A stretch of DNA of 64,000 nucleotides from Cladophialophora immunda (taxonomy: Eukaryota; Ascomycota; Eurotiomycetes; Chaetothyriales; Herpotrichiellaceae), in NCBI RefSeq assembly GCF_000835495.1, contig NW_015622541.1, forward strand, positions 992,001 to 1,056,000, given 5' to 3'. A program made the translations under genes and the position numbers. The notes beneath the pieces were generated by a model. That model worked only from the letters and a program-made list of their open reading frames with translations, had not been told where the DNA came from and made no database searches. This document shows, in pieces, positions 20,956-33,285 of this stretch. Numbering within the stretch: position 1 is the first letter of the stretch; each line of letters starts with the position of its first letter.

Positions 20956-23514
20956 GACAGAGAGCTACAGCCACAGCTCGGGTCTCGGGATGAAAAACCT
21001 CGCCAGAGACAGGTATTCCAAAAACGTCAGGGTGGCGTTTATCCTGGTACTGGGATGCTCAGCGTGCAAAAATGCGATACAGGAGGGCTCGGCTGAAGGA
21101 TCTCCGACGAGAATGGGCAAGGGCGCAGGCGAGAACAGTTCCGTTCGCGGAGAAAGTGATAGGGATCGACGGGAAGCGGTCCAGGCGGGCAGAAGAGAGA
21201 CAGTGGTTGAACGGTCGTCCTCCGTAGCTCGAAGTGAAACAGAAGTGTTGAAGCACTTTGTAACGGCGACTTGCGAAGTTACCAGAGACGAGGCGAGGAG
21301 GAAGAGAGACGGAGGTTTCGATAGCTCAGCAATATTTCGAGGGGTTCGCGTTCGCTTGCAAGGCTTGGTTGAGGATAGTTCGTAGGGTGAAGGTTTAGAA
21401 GCGTCGTGTGAGAGTCCAGGAACTGACGGAAACAGCGATGGTGAGTCGTGCTCGAAGAACGAACTGTGGAGAGTTTGGGTCAAGGTGCAGGAGGAGTCTA
21501 GCACGCCAGGGAGGTTCTGGGAGTGGCTGTACTGAGGTGGTGTGGATGTGGACTGAGACTCTAGTTCGGGACCGGGGTCCAGGATCGCAGGGAGAGGAGC
21601 CAACAAGGGGTCCAGGTGGGAAGGATGGAAGGGTGAAGAGGAGGCACTGCAACCACTTTATCACACCAGCTGCTGCTGGGGGAGGCTTGAGTGTGTGCGT
21701 GAGCGTGTGTGTGAGTGCGATGGGAGGGGCGATTTGAGACTTTGGTTGACCAAACACGGAGTAGTTGAAGTCTTATCGTTTCTGTTCTCGCGACAACAAA
21801 ACTATCTTTTGGGCAAAGACTCAATAATACATTATTCGGGAAGGCGGCCGTTGAAGCAGGGAGAAATATGTTGATCCAAGACCAGAAGAGAAGGCGAGGG
21901 AGACGCCAAACCGATAGCAGGCAACTCGTCTGTTGCCTCCGGCCTCCCTTGGTCTGGCGTGGTACTCGGTGCTAGTACCTAGAAGACGCTCGCAAGACTA
22001 CAACAATAACCAGCAACAGGGCCATCAGGGTGCCTACGGGTACTATTGCTCGGATGTTCTCTCTCTCGTTTCTTCTTCTTCTGCGGCTGCTGCGATCTAC
22101 CTCTCGTCGTTGCCATGTATGCACCATCCATCGCGTCGCCTTTCCTCGGGTGCATGTCTCGATCATTTGTGTGCTCTTCTCCTTCGCATCCGCCCCCTAT
22201 TCTCTACCGAAAAGAACGCCCCTACCCACGCTCGCCTACCTGCCGCCCGCCAGTTGGTGGAGTGCGGCCGACAAGGCAATGGGACATGTCCCCTAGCGTG
22301 GTGCCCATGTTAGTGCTAGAGAATGCATCCCATTCCCATGGACCCTTGAACCAACCATGGCTACCCAGGAGAACCGGGTGGGCGGTAACCGCTGAATACC
22401 CGCCCGCCCAGTTGCAGCCAAATTTGGCCCTTGATGCCTCTACCAGCCGTTGATTCGGCGGCTCATCGACCCATCACGCCCGTTCACACGCCGTCCTGAA
22501 CTTGCTTCCCCTAGCACCGCGCTTCTATCCCTGGTCAACGACCCAGAAACCTTCCTCCTCGAACGCTGTGGCTTCCATGCGATCGGGCCTCCGTGCATCA
22601 CACTACCTCCAGGCCGCAGGGGCAAGAAGAAACTCGAGATAACGGTTTTCTCTTCTCTGTCCCCTTCCTCTGTTTGACAGACCCAACGTCCGCATGGCAA
22701 CATGGCCAAGCGCGGCACGATCGTCGTTCTCGCACGCCAGTCCAACCACAAGCGTCATCGCCGCCCACAGTTGTCATTCTTTCCCTACCCCTGTCGGAAG
22801 CGAGGAAGCCAACCCACATAGCAGTCGGTCTTGGCTGGAGGCAGTCCGTCGAACATTGACTCAAGGCATTCACGTCAAGGCTGTTGGAACCGGCATCGAT
22901 TCGATCTTCTACTGCCCCCAGCAGCCCGAACATGATCAGCAGTTGAAAGATATAGCGGACTTGGAACAGCTGCAAGGCAATGGATGATGGACTGCCGATC
23001 ATCATACCCCCTTGAGATATCCACTTGGTCAGGGTGACATTCTGGAAAATTGCCCAAATCCGAAGTCTGCTTGATTCGTCGAATTCCACCTGCAGTTGTG
23101 CCACTCCCGGCAACCATCTGGCTTGACGATGATACCAGCACGGACCTGACAAGAGCAACCACGACGCTATCTCGTGCATTGACCGCGAAGCTTTGATCCA
23201 CGTGGGTTCCCATGTGTCACTCCCACCCGCCACTATCGTTCACCTGCGTGACATGCCAGCAGTTTAGATCCTGTGTACGAGCAACAGAGGCGAACTCTGA
23301 CGATGTCTCCTCCAGAAATCCATTCGATACGCATAGCACACTAGTGACCCGGGCAACATCTTGCATGAGGTAGCCCCTGATACCTGCGACGACTTCGCTT
23401 GCAAGATCCGTATCGAGATTTGGTAGTCTGGACGGAGCGGAAAAGAAACCACCATGACGTATATTTCGGGAAAGATGATGCGGACGGGTTGATCATTATG
23501 GTTCTAGAACGGCC
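20956..23514. other. Long upstream region of RAS1 (2.6 kb)
   Basis: This gap lies between the RAS1 start and the end of the next minus-strand gene. It holds GT-rich microsatellite-like sequence (about 21690-21720) and TTC-type runs near 22060-22090. A minus-strand frame at 22598-23233 begins only at a non-ATG codon and has no domain. I see no supported gene; a long 5' leader, a non-coding RNA or an unrecognised orphan are all possible. Confidence 0.4.
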
Positions 23515-24679
23515 TCATGCATCTTTGTCCTTTCTCACATCGGTCTCGTCGTCCGTATCATCTTCACCTTCTACTCTAACCCTCATGCCTTTGACGCCCT
23601 CGGCCACCTCGGCCTCTAAAGTGTCCATGTATTCTCGATCGCTACCCACCAGGGTTACCACATTCTTATTCTTGCCCCATCGAGGATAACTTCCCACCTT
23701 GATGCCCTTGGGCTCGACTTTGGCAGCCAATTGAGTAAGGAAATCTGCAACCTGACTCTCCGCAAGTGGAGTGCTAAAGAGCATCCGATACATTCCCTTC
23801 CCTTCGGGGTCTTTCAGACGAGGAAGAATGCGAGGCTTCATCCCATCCAACAGCGTCTCGAATATCCTCGGCACACCAGGCAGGATATGGATGTTACCGT
23901 TGACCACCGAGATCGGGACCCAGAGGTCCTCCTTGACATATATAACCTGCTCCTCGTCGGGAATATTAGGGTCTGTTGGTAGTTGAGCCATGCGCATCTT
24001 TGCCGTCAAGGCCGGTGAAGGTATATCCCAGTCGAAATCTGGTTGTGATTTGTGAGGTCTAGAGTATTTCCTCATCTTGCCCATGGTCGGCTCGTGTAGT
24101 TTCAGCTCCAGACCAAAAGCTTTGGCTATTGACTGGTATGTTATATCATCGTGCCTTCGCGTTTGTCAGTGATGCACAGCCGGCCCAAAGGCGTATGACG
24201 GGGAAAACGACATACGTAGGACCGATCCCGCCGCTCGTCACCACGAAATCGTAATTCTTCGACATGCGCCGCGCAGCCTCTATTATCTCGTCTTCGTCGT
24301 CCGCGATGACTTCGATTCTCTTTAATTGCATCCCTAGGGAAAAGCAGAAGCGGGCAAAATATGCGGAATTGGTGTCGACGGTCTAACACGCTCGTGCGCA
24401 GGCGGTCAGTTCTGCCATTCTCCCCAAGCCAACTATTGCGGACGACTCTCTGAGGCGTAGGGGGCCCGATCTGACCTTTCCACCCAAGACCTCATCTCCT
24501 ATCACTATACACCCTGCCGTATGTATCATTCCCTTGTTGGGCGCAGAGACGGTGTAGTCGCCATTGGATGATGTCATTTTGGAGGCAGAGGACGAGGACA
24601 AGGCGGCAGAAGAGCGGTGCGCGTAGTTTGGCAGCGGTCGAAGGAGGTGTCTGGCGATCAGAGAGAGGCGAGAGAACAT
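23515..24679 (-). CDS. Molybdopterin-binding (MoaB/Mog) domain protein, FAD-synthase-like N-domain, 336 aa
   Basis: Three exons: 24679-24476, 24382-24216 and 24154-23515. Splices join GGK to TVDTNSAYFARF, and SGGIGPT to HDDITYQSIAKAFGLELK. The MoaB/Mog domain spans about residues 45-215, with the entry IVIGDEVLGGK, the signature TSGGIGPTHDDIT and a late LPGVPRIFE segment. The C-terminal part (residues ~215-336) resembles the tail seen in fungal homologues and in the first domain of animal FLAD1, where this domain hydrolyses FAD. Molybdenum cofactor work is less likely because no MoeA part is present. The first 34 residues (MFSRLSLIARHLLRPLP) look like a mitochondrial presequence; a second in-frame ATG (24577) would give a cytosolic form. 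Confidence 0.87.
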
Positions 24680-25206
24680 TGATTGCCGAGAAAGAGAGAG
24701 CGAGAAGAAGGCGATGCGGTGGGAAGGATCGTGGAGTCTCGACGGCAGCTTTGCATTGAGAAAGTGGTGCAAGTCGAAGGGTCATTAATACAGGGCGCAG
24801 GTCGATAAGCCGGCGGAAGGATTGCGATGCCCCACCATCGACCACCACGGCACAGCAGCCTGCCACCATACATCTCATACTCCGATGCTGACTGCCTCCA
24901 TTGCACGAAACCTCTCGCGACGCTGGAACTTGTACTAAGTGATGTGAATCTCCCGGTGTGAAATCTCTGAATCGACCTGCTATCTGCGTGGACTCTTTCC
25001 GCCTGGCTCTTCCGTTCTCAAGCGCTCCGCAAGCGGAAGATCGAGGGCTGCACAAGGCTGAGCCTTCGGACCGTCGACACGGGAAAGAACAACATCGCTG
25101 CCGTTCGGTTCCCCTGAGCGACGAGCAGATCGGATCCTACGGGATAGACCACGATCCCCCCGGCACAGGTCCTGGTAGAGTCCGAGTGAGCTGAATTCCA
25201 GCGAAC
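24680..25206. promoter_or_regulatory. Divergent region between MoaB/Mog protein and GMF
   Basis: About 530 bp between two start codons. It should contain both promoters. No specific motif was recognised. Confidence 0.45.
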
Positions 25207-26201
25207 ATGGTATTCCTCTCCCTTTCACGCTGGCGCCTATTCCTAGGCTTTTGCCCAGCTGTCCAACAGCAACACCAGCGTTGTTGTCTCTCTCGCTTCC
25301 CCACTGACCGAACCAGTCAGAATCGAGGCTCTATACCTTCTCGCAGGAGACCAAGGACCAGCTGCGCAAGTTCCGCCTAGGCACCTCCCGGGCGAAGACG
25401 CCTCTGGCCAAAATTTGTGAGTGTTTCCAACTGGGTGTTCTCTTGATATCCGTCGATTATCTCGATACTGCGACTTTAAAGAGGGAAGACTTGGCTCAGA
25501 GGGGCTGGATGGTCTAGTTAGGGAAATCCCCGTTTCCAATGGGGTTGGGACGGTTGCGATCGATCCCAAGTATTCGAAGGACTTGCGAAGCCCGGCTGAC
25601 GAGGGTGTTTTCGCGTTGACTTTTCCCAAGGCAGAGCTGGGATCAAACACTGACTGTGCCGCATGATTGCAAAACGATACAGACCAGATCGACACTAAGA
25701 CGCAAGAAATCAAACCTTCCTCCGATGACACGTACAGCGACATGCTCGAGCTGGCCGACGAACTCCCCGACTCGTCACCGCGGTTTATCCTCTTGAGCTA
25801 TCCGTTAACATTGGTGCGTCTCCTCCCTCTGCTCCGTTGCTTTCCCTCAAAATTTATCATCCAACCATCCCACCGTGGCACAACGTCAACATAGCCACAA
25901 TCCCCCCCTCGGTAGCACGAGACACTTGACTGGCTTACTAGTTGCATCTCACTCCCTGAAAGTCCGCAGTCTATGCTGAAATGCTAACACTTCTCTCTCC
26001 CTGTTCCAGGCCTCGGGACGCCAATCCGTCCCCTACGTCCTCCTGTACTACCTGCCCGTGAACTGCAACCCCAACATGCGGATGAGCTACGCTGGAGCGG
26101 TGGAGTTGATGCGCTCGACCGCCGAGGTGAACCGCGTGCTGGAGATCGCCGACGCGGAGGACCTGCAGGAGATCGAGGGCCGATTAAAGGGCGAGGATTG
26201 A
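25207..26201 (+). CDS. Glia maturation factor (ADF-H family, Arp2/3 debranching), 141 aa
   Basis: Four exons: 25207-25209 (the ATG alone), 25317-25416, 25683-25813 and 26010-26201. The joins give M-SESRLYTFSQETK, AKIYQIDTKTQEIK and SYPLTL-ASGRQSVPYV, matching the fungal GMF pattern. It is one ADF-homology domain over the full length, with DELPDSSPRFILLSYPL in the centre and a C-terminal helix ending IEGRLKGED. GMF binds Arp2/3 complex rather than actin, removes branches and slows nucleation at cortical patches. The intron directly after the start codon is seen in several ADF-family genes of fungi. Splice phases are consistent throughout (142 codons). Confidence 0.93.
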
Positions 26202-26649
26202 GGACGGGTTGCCGCCGAAGATCCGAACCGAAGAAGATGTATATGTGTATATACGTATATGAGAATGTGCGTATAGATGTATGGATGTATGGCTGGATTA
26301 GCGGACGGGTGGCGAGGCTGGAGAGATTGAGAGACGCGGTAACGGATGCAAACTATCACAAACGGTTGGGGACAGTGTTTTTCGGAATCGATACGCTATT
26401 TCACGATTCTTCATTGCTTACATTAAAAAGCTGATGTCGTTCAGAAAGCTTGAACAACGCCGACATGACATGCAAGGCAAACGATATGGGCTAAGCCAGA
26501 TACCCCCGAGACTCTTCCGGCGATCTCTGAAAACGTCGAGATCCTCGTCCATTGATTCTTTGTGTTGTTTTTGCCCATACGGGCTGCCATCCCATCCCAT
26601 CCCAACCCCTTGAACAAAACATCGCTGCGCGAGTGTGCTGGTGCACGAC
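26202..26649. other. Convergent gap between GMF and the flavoprotein
   Basis: About 450 bp between two gene ends. It has an alternating TATG/GTAT-rich patch around 26235-26295. It should hold both 3' UTRs. Confidence 0.5.
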
Positions 26650-28569
26650 TTACAACTGCGATCTCACCCTATCGGCCCCGCCGCCCAGACCGGTCCTGAC
26701 GATGAATCCCTTGAAGTATCCTTCCAGGGCCTCGACCGTGCCCTTCCCCTCGGTCAAGCGCACGGCGATGCCGACGTGTCCATCGGGCCTCACAACCACG
26801 ACGGCGCCCTCGTCGCCAGTCAACCCGACCTTCGCGTGGGCTGAAGCCTTCGCGTCCAGCACCTTGATATCCTTGCGGTCGTCGGCGTAGACCCGGCCAG
26901 AGTAGTCTCGGAACACGTCGGGGAGGTCGGAGATCTCGATCTCCGGTCTCTTGGCGGCGAGGACTAGCGCAAGCGAGAAGAAGCGCGAGTGCGGATTGTC
27001 CATGTCGTGGTGGTTGTCTCTCCGGCGATCCTCGCACCCGAATCTCGAGTAGAACGAGTCCCTTGCCGTGAGGTTCTCGGCGAAGTCGACCAGAGCTTTG
27101 TGTGCCCCCTTCTTGGGCGACTGAGAGAGCCCCGCGTAGATGAACAGGCGGAAAGACCCGTTGAACGGGATCTCATTTTCGAGATGCACGACATTGGCAT
27201 CGACGACTCGAGTGACGTTCGAGGGTGGCATTATCCGACCGGGGCGCAGTTTCTGGCTGTCGGTGATGATGAGGGGATGCTGGAAGGGGTGCTCCAGCGA
27301 GTGGTTGAAGATGTTTGGGTTGTAGGCAACGCCGAATCCAGCAGTGAACTCGCAGTTGGCTTTGAACATCTCGACAAAATCGTTCTTGTGTTCGCCTCCA
27401 TCGTGCTTGTGCGCGTCATCTACTTCCGAGGACGTGGGTTGCCGTGTTGAGAAGAGCGCGGCGTATTTGTTGTCAAAGTTGAGGAGCGTTTCGGCAATGA
27501 AGCGCCGCTCGACTTCATATGTAGACAGGATGTCCCGTGAGGCGAAGCCGGATTCGACCAGGTGTACTTTCCATGCAAAGTTGATGGCATCGTGGAAGGC
27601 TGTGTTCATGCCCTGCCCGGCTTTGGGGGAGTGTGTGTGGCACACGTCGCCCCCCATGAAAACGCGGTGGTCCAGCGTATATTTATCGGCGATTCCCTGG
27701 CCGATCGGGTAGACCGAGTACCATTCCACGCGGTCCCAGTTGCAGTAATAAGGGTGGAAGATGCGTTTGGCAGCAGCCTGCACTTGTTCCACGGTGGCTG
27801 TCTTTCGAGGTGAGAAGTCGGGGTCTGTGGAGCTGGCGATCTGGATGTACAGCCGGACCATGTTGTTTTCGCGGGGGATAACCATGATACTACCATGGTC
27901 TGAGTGGATCGTGCATTTCATCTTGATGTCGGGGAAGTTGGTGCGGACAACACCATCCATAACCCCCCAAACGTGGGAAATCGGGTCCTTGTGTCGGATT
28001 TGAACACCCAGCTGTTCACGAATAAAACTCTTCGCACCTTCGCCGCTGAAGAGGTATTTCGCTCGGACGGTGTCGGTGACGTTGCTGTCAAGGTTTTTCA
28101 GGTCCACCTCGACAGGATATTCTGGGTTCTTGTGGTTGGTCTCGAAACGAGTGATGGTCCATGGCCTCTGGACTTTGGTACCGTTCTTCTCAAGATCTTC
28201 GATGAGGACTCTCTCAATCAGTCCCTGGTGAAGAAGTGCCGTGAAGGGATATCGAGCGTCCAGGAATTCGGGACAACTGGCCCAAGTACCCGTCCTCACG
28301 ATCTTCCCGCCAGGCGCGGGATCCCAGAAGGCCACCTCAAAAACTCGCGCTGGATCATGGGCCATGATCTTGCGTTTTAGTCCCATGTTTTGGAGGATCT
28401 CAAGCGACCGCGGTTGAATGCCATCGGCTCGTCCGGTCGCTGTTGGTACAGGGCGGTTGTCGATGTGTCTGACTTTGTAACCCCATCGTGATAACGACAC
28501 TGAAAGCAATAAACCCACTGGACCAGCGCCGATGATTACAATATCATACAAGGGTATCTCTGAAGGCAT
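26650..28569 (-). CDS. FAD-dependent aromatic hydroxylase, phenol 2-monooxygenase type, 639 aa
   Basis: A single-exon frame; the ATG at 28569 begins MPSEIPLYD just before the dinucleotide fold, while the longer frame starts only at GTG. The N-terminal FAD domain opens with [17 protein letters not shown] (GxGxxG). The substrate domain occupies the middle, and the second FAD motif is [17 protein letters not shown]. The C-terminal ~180 residues are the thioredoxin-like domain of the phenol hydroxylase group. These enzymes use NADPH and O2 to ortho-hydroxylate phenols or hydroxybenzoates in the cytosol, feeding ring-cleavage pathways. The true substrate is not visible here, and no ring-cleavage gene is next to it. 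Confidence 0.92.
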   Translation of the reverse strand: MPSEIPLYDIVIIGAGPVGLLLSVSLSRWGYKVRHIDNRPVPTATGRADGIQPRSLEILQNMGLKRKIMAHDPARVFEVAFWDPAPGGKIVRTGTWASCPEFLDARYPFTALLHQGLIERVLIEDLEKNGTKVQRPWTITRFETNHKNPEYPVEVDLKNLDSNVTDTVRAKYLFSGEGAKSFIREQLGVQIRHKDPISHVWGVMDGVVRTNFPDIKMKCTIHSDHGSIMVIPRENNMVRLYIQIASSTDPDFSPRKTATVEQVQAAAKRIFHPYYCNWDRVEWYSVYPIGQGIADKYTLDHRVFMGGDVCHTHSPKAGQGMNTAFHDAINFAWKVHLVESGFASRDILSTYEVERRFIAETLLNFDNKYAALFSTRQPTSSEVDDAHKHDGGEHKNDFVEMFKANCEFTAGFGVAYNPNIFNHSLEHPFQHPLIITDSQKLRPGRIMPPSNVTRVVDANVVHLENEIPFNGSFRLFIYAGLSQSPKKGAHKALVDFAENLTARDSFYSRFGCEDRRRDNHHDMDNPHSRFFSLALVLAAKRPEIEISDLPDVFRDYSGRVYADDRKDIKVLDAKASAHAKVGLTGDEGAVVVVRPDGHVGIAVRLTEGKGTVEALEGYFKGFIVRTGLGGGADRVRSQL

Positions 28570-30053
28570 CTTGAGGTACGGTCGGGAAAGTGGAAGACAA
28601 GAAGCGGGAGGCGCGGTCAAGATGTAACGTGGACACAAAGCAAACAAACGGCGCACCCTGTAGCTCCGCTAGGCTTGTTACACAGAGGACGAAGTTGATG
28701 ACTTTCAAAATGAGAAGTGGGAGGAAAAGGGCCAATTTATGAAATCAATCCTAAAGACGCGATGCTCGGCTTCGGAGCATGGCAGATATCTGGAGGCCCG
28801 GTCCACGGGGCCAGGTAAGTGTGAGGGTCAAGCGAAGAGAGTGGCCGTTTCCGAACCTGTCACCGAAATTGTTGCCGCTGGCAAGGTCCTGAGAGCTGGA
28901 GGCGGGTTGCACGGGTGTATGGAGTAAAAAGGGCAAGGTGTGGTGTTTTCCCGAGCAGGCCCAGATCCTCTTCCTGGGGGCTCTTTTGATTTGATCAACC
29001 ACCATCCAGGCATTGGCAACGCCTGAGAAGCCCCAGTGGCGGCCATCGAGGACGTTATTTGGAGAGCTGAAAACGTCATGGAGGAAGCACGAAGGTCAGA
29101 CAGCGGCGAGCGCGGTAGTCCCCCGCAGATTCGGATAGCAATGTCGGCAATCTCAACTCATCACGTGACTATGACCTCTCAGGGGTCGGCGGTGGCAGGC
29201 TTTCACGTGACTATCACTTAGCGCCTTGGCAGAGTTCAGCCTTCTTTCAACTTCAACACACCGGCTGCTCAGCTGCCCCCTTTATCACGGCTTCATGCTT
29301 GCTCACACATTGGACACACAGATCACTGGGATGAGTGGGTTAGTGATGTAGCTGGCGAAGATGGACTCTGCTTGTATGTCTCGATTGGACGATTGGACGG
29401 TATGACATTCTACCTGGCACAAGCACTGTACCTCCAAGGGAGCAGTCCATCATGCCTGATCTTGGATGAAGGAACATTGCTGGGCACATCTGTCTGTCAG
29501 AGACAGAAATAATGAGACAGGCGCAATGGAGTCGAGGTGAATATGGGTGACCCGGGAACTGGTTCGTTGAGGTGAAGAGCAGGATATTGAGAGCATGAAT
29601 TGAACCAAATCTGTGAGTGAATGGTTTGCTTTTAGCTGCAACGCCGCCAAATACTTCAACAGGACAATAAACAGATTGCCCTTGTTCAGCCAGCACGTGC
29701 CTGTGGTTGACCTGCTTGTGATCTTGTCGTCGCCTTCGGACTCGGATCGCAAAAAGAATCTTCCGAAGCAACTTGGCGAGAGGTCACGACCGCACCGGCA
29801 GCGATATCATTGCGACAAATTCAACTCATCGCACAGTCTGCATCTCGACCAAAACATTCAACTCCATTGTCTCTGCAGACTGGTCGAGGTGTCACTCTTT
29901 CATCTCCTCCCTCTGTCAGTGCACTTGCTTTCCTTGTTTCGATTCTGTCGAGACTCCTGTATTGTCTGCATCATGTCCTGATCGTGTTGCTGTGCTGACA
30001 CGCTTTTCACTTCTGCACTCTCCTTTTCGCGTTGCTTTTTGTCATCCATCATC
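28570..30053. promoter_or_regulatory. Divergent region between the flavoprotein and the 1016-aa orphan
   Basis: About 1.5 kb without a supported gene. It contains a directly repeated TCACGTGACTAT element (separate entry) and, from 29840, pyrimidine-rich sequence before the next start. Open frames on both strands near 29340-29770 have no domain. Confidence 0.5.
29161..29214. promoter_or_regulatory. Two direct copies of TCACGTGACTAT
   Basis: The 12-mer occurs at 29161-29172 and again at 29203-29214, 42 bp apart (four helical turns). Each has at its core the perfect palindrome TCACGTGA, the E-box bound by bHLH factors of the Cbf1 and related classes. It is about 590 bp upstream of the flavoprotein start and 840 bp upstream of the orphan start. 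The bound factor is inference. Confidence 0.6.
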
Positions 30054-33000
30054 ATGGACATTACGCGTCGTCGCATCTTGACGGCGACGATCCCTTCGCC
30101 CTTGCTCAACAATGCGAACAGAATCGAAGATCTTGGTTGCTTCGACGAAGAAGAATGCCGCTTCTTCCTGCGAGAAGTCGGCGAGCGAGTCGTGCCTGTC
30201 TATCCCTTTTCCTTTGGCATGGAAGAGGTGTACAGCTTGATTCTTGAGCGATATGGATATGCAGGTCTCCCCGACGTGACAAGCGTGCTGCAAGACCTCC
30301 TCGAAGATGAACGCACCGCAGCCGGCTTGGGGGATGATGGAGACGTCTGGCGCTCATGGCGTCACAGTTGGAGACACCGAAATGTAAGTATCCCTAGCCC
30401 TTGAACAGAGGCAATGACATTGACATGACTCCCAGGATGATGCCCTCAACCCTTTCATTCCGAAAGTGGGGAGTTTTGTCCTGCAGCAACCCACCCAACC
30501 ACACATTCGCAAGCTCAAGGCAAGGAATTTCATCCTCGAAGCCGAAAAAGCTCAGAAACTAGAGCGAGCTCGTCAAGCTGAAGAGGCCGGGAAAAGAAAC
30601 GCGCTGGTGGACATTTGTCCCAACCAGAACAGAATAACCAAGCCTACTCCCGGTGACGACCTCGCTAAACCTGGAGACTCGGATGAAGAGAACTCGTATC
30701 GACTCCCCTCCACCACCTATTCCCATCAGAGAACCAGAACTTTGCTGGCGTCGGAGCAATTGACAAGTGAGCAGCCTCACACGGTTAGAGGATCGCATGT
30801 CACCCAACAATCAGCAAGTGGCTCTTCGCAGCAAGACTTTGTTGAAGTGGATCCGTCATTGGCTGATGCAGGCATTGACCCAGCCCTCCTGGTCTCCTTC
30901 GAGATGCTCTCATCCCGCCAGTCATCCTCGGAGCAACAGCCTACCCTGAGAGACGGCCACGGCGAAATCCTCACTCTTCGGCAGATCAGCTCCTCTCACG
31001 ATACCAGTCCCAGCAAGGATTGTGGTGCCGAGGCAGACAGCTCACCGTCGTCGCATGTATTGTCTAGTCCAACCTATGTTGGTTCTTGTGAGACCCCTGG
31101 GAGTCAACGCATGTCAGCTACTTCTAGCCCTGTAACGGCGGGCAACATCGAGCCTCGTAAAGATTCGACCAAAGCCGACAAGGAAGAGCCTGCGGAGCAC
31201 CACAAGTCAGCAGAGAAACAGCGCAAACTTTCGGACAGTCTCAAACAATTCGCCCGCCGCCCCCTTGGTGACGGCTCTGAGCCTATGAAGAGAGCACGGG
31301 CTGTTAATCGGCAAGCCAGAGTCTTCGATGGGACAATATGGCTTCCAAAGGTTCGCAAGAGACACTCATCGCAAATCAACCTTCCTTGTGATGAAGAGGC
31401 CGTGGTGGAGGAGAGGAAGAGATCGATTGTGCGACGCAGCCTCACGCCGGTCTGGCAGAAACGCGACTCTTCACGCAACAGTTGGATGGAAATCATGCGG
31501 AATTTCTTTCGGACCGAATCGAGTTCTAGCCAAGCCAAACAATCCAGAGTTGAGAGTTCCTCACATCAAATTCAATCCACGGTCCCAGCTTCAGTCACAT
31601 CACCAACCGAACAGACCATCGTCAGCACGCAGTCTCCTATTGAGCAAGAGCGAAAGCCATATCACTTTGGACTTGACGGAACCATCGATCAGCGCTCACT
31701 TGCGTCAAGATACATCATGGACTACAACAAGCCCTTGCCGCTCAGTCCTGGCGAAATCGTGCGATCTCTGTCAGCTCACACTGCTCTGCCTCATCTTCGT
31801 CAACCCAGACCTGCAACGCTCAACAACACTGTTGCTTCAGCAGATCTCAAGTATGACTCTCAAGCTCCGACTTCTCATCACATCAAGCGCAAAGAGGTCC
31901 CTGTCAAACACCAGCTCTCGCCTGTTCGCGAAGCCAAAGACCCATTTGCCGCACATGCAGCTGAGCCTCAGAAGATAGAACAGCCACCACTCTCGTAAGG
32001 TGTCTTCCCAAGTTAGGTGATGGTTATGGAACTGATAGTTGAGAAGGGCGATCACATACTCTAGCATTGCCAATATGAACCCATTCATGGACAATCCTAC
32101 CACTGAAATTCCTGCTGTACTTCCTGCCGTCTCTGCACCAGAACCTCTCTTTGCCATCCGTGGAGAAATGCCCGAGCACCTTCGTGGCCTTCCACCTGCA
32201 GTTCCTGAACACATTGTATCCTCGATCCGTCAACAATTTTCAAACTTCTCTCTGCCGCCGCCTCAGCCCGCGCAGCCTGACCGCCGCCAGACCTCGAAGT
32301 CACACATCTTCACTCCAATCAAGAATCTCATGAACAAGCGCAGTGACTCTGAAGAGGTGAAATATGGTACACCAACAAATCGTCCGACAGTGGAGAAGAA
32401 GAAACGCAAGAACAGCCTCCGGAAGTTCAGCGATTTCTTGAAACATCCCTTTGTGGTAAGTGGCCGGCCAACATATTCGCACGTCGTCTCGACTTCTTGC
32501 TAATTTGAACAAAGTCTCAACAAGCAACCGAGGAAGAGAAAGTCGACCGGTGGATGGAGGAAAGTGCCGCAGCCACTGCACCTCGCACTCTCGTGTCCCT
32601 CGATCCGGCCACCCAGGCACGCATTCTTGGAGACATCGAACTCATGCTTGTCACTGCCACGAACAACTTCCTCGTCCACGAAGCCAACGCCGCACGTCTC
32701 AACCCCGAAATTGTCATGCGCTTCAGCAACGAGTGGAAAGCCCGTGGCCTGCGCCCCGTGGTCGAGTTCCTCTACGACTGCCGCACGCAATACAACCTCG
32801 TGCTGGCCCACATCCACACCGTCCAGTTCTCAGCCACATGCGAGCAGTGCTTCTACCTGCGCGACTCGGGGATGGAGGCGTGGTCCGGCATCGTGGAGGA
32901 CGTCGGCGTGCACGCGTTCTGCCTCCCCGACGACGTGGTCGTCAAGAACCTCTACGCCCTCCCACAGGTGTTGAGGATGCTGCGGGCGCCCGAGTCCGCG

Positions 33001-33285
33001 GTCGCGACCGTCCGGGGTCTTCAGCTGAAGACCTCGGCCAAGATCAGCGAGCGCAAGGCCCTGGGCCGCGCGCGCAAGGAGGCCCGCGGTCCCTTTGCCG
33101 TCCGCCTGCCCCAATACGGGGACGGGTTGTTCCACCGGCGCGACATCAGCGTCGCCTCCGACGAGGACGTGTTTGGCGGCATCGAGGCCGTCGTGGCCAA
33201 CATGCCGGTGCCGGCGTCGCTCGCTGCGGTGCTGGACGGACCCGGCCCGACCGTCCGCAAGGGCGATCGGGTCGGCGTCCTCTAG
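30054..33285 (+). CDS. Uncharacterised fungal protein, 1016 aa, disordered centre and conserved-looking ends
   Basis: Four exons: 30054-30383, 30436-31994, 32065-32455 and 32515-33285. All splice phases agree; the donors are GTAAGT, GTAAGG and GTAAGT. Three regions are visible. Residues 1-110 are folded-looking (IEDLGCFDEEECRFFLREVGE), with the end of this part rich in Trp and His. Residues ~130-760 are Ser/Gln/Lys-rich with few hydrophobics, so likely disordered. The last ~260 residues are folded (ARILGDIELMLVTATNNFLV, then VVEFLYDCRTQYNLVLAHIH), with GC-rich codons in exon 4. No signal peptide or membrane helix is seen. I do not recognise the family. Confidence 0.8.

Noticed and set aside
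22598..23233. Minus-strand 211-codon frame
   Set aside because: It begins at GTG, is Cys/Trp/Arg-rich without order, and has no recognisable motif; kept only as a possibility in the gap entry.
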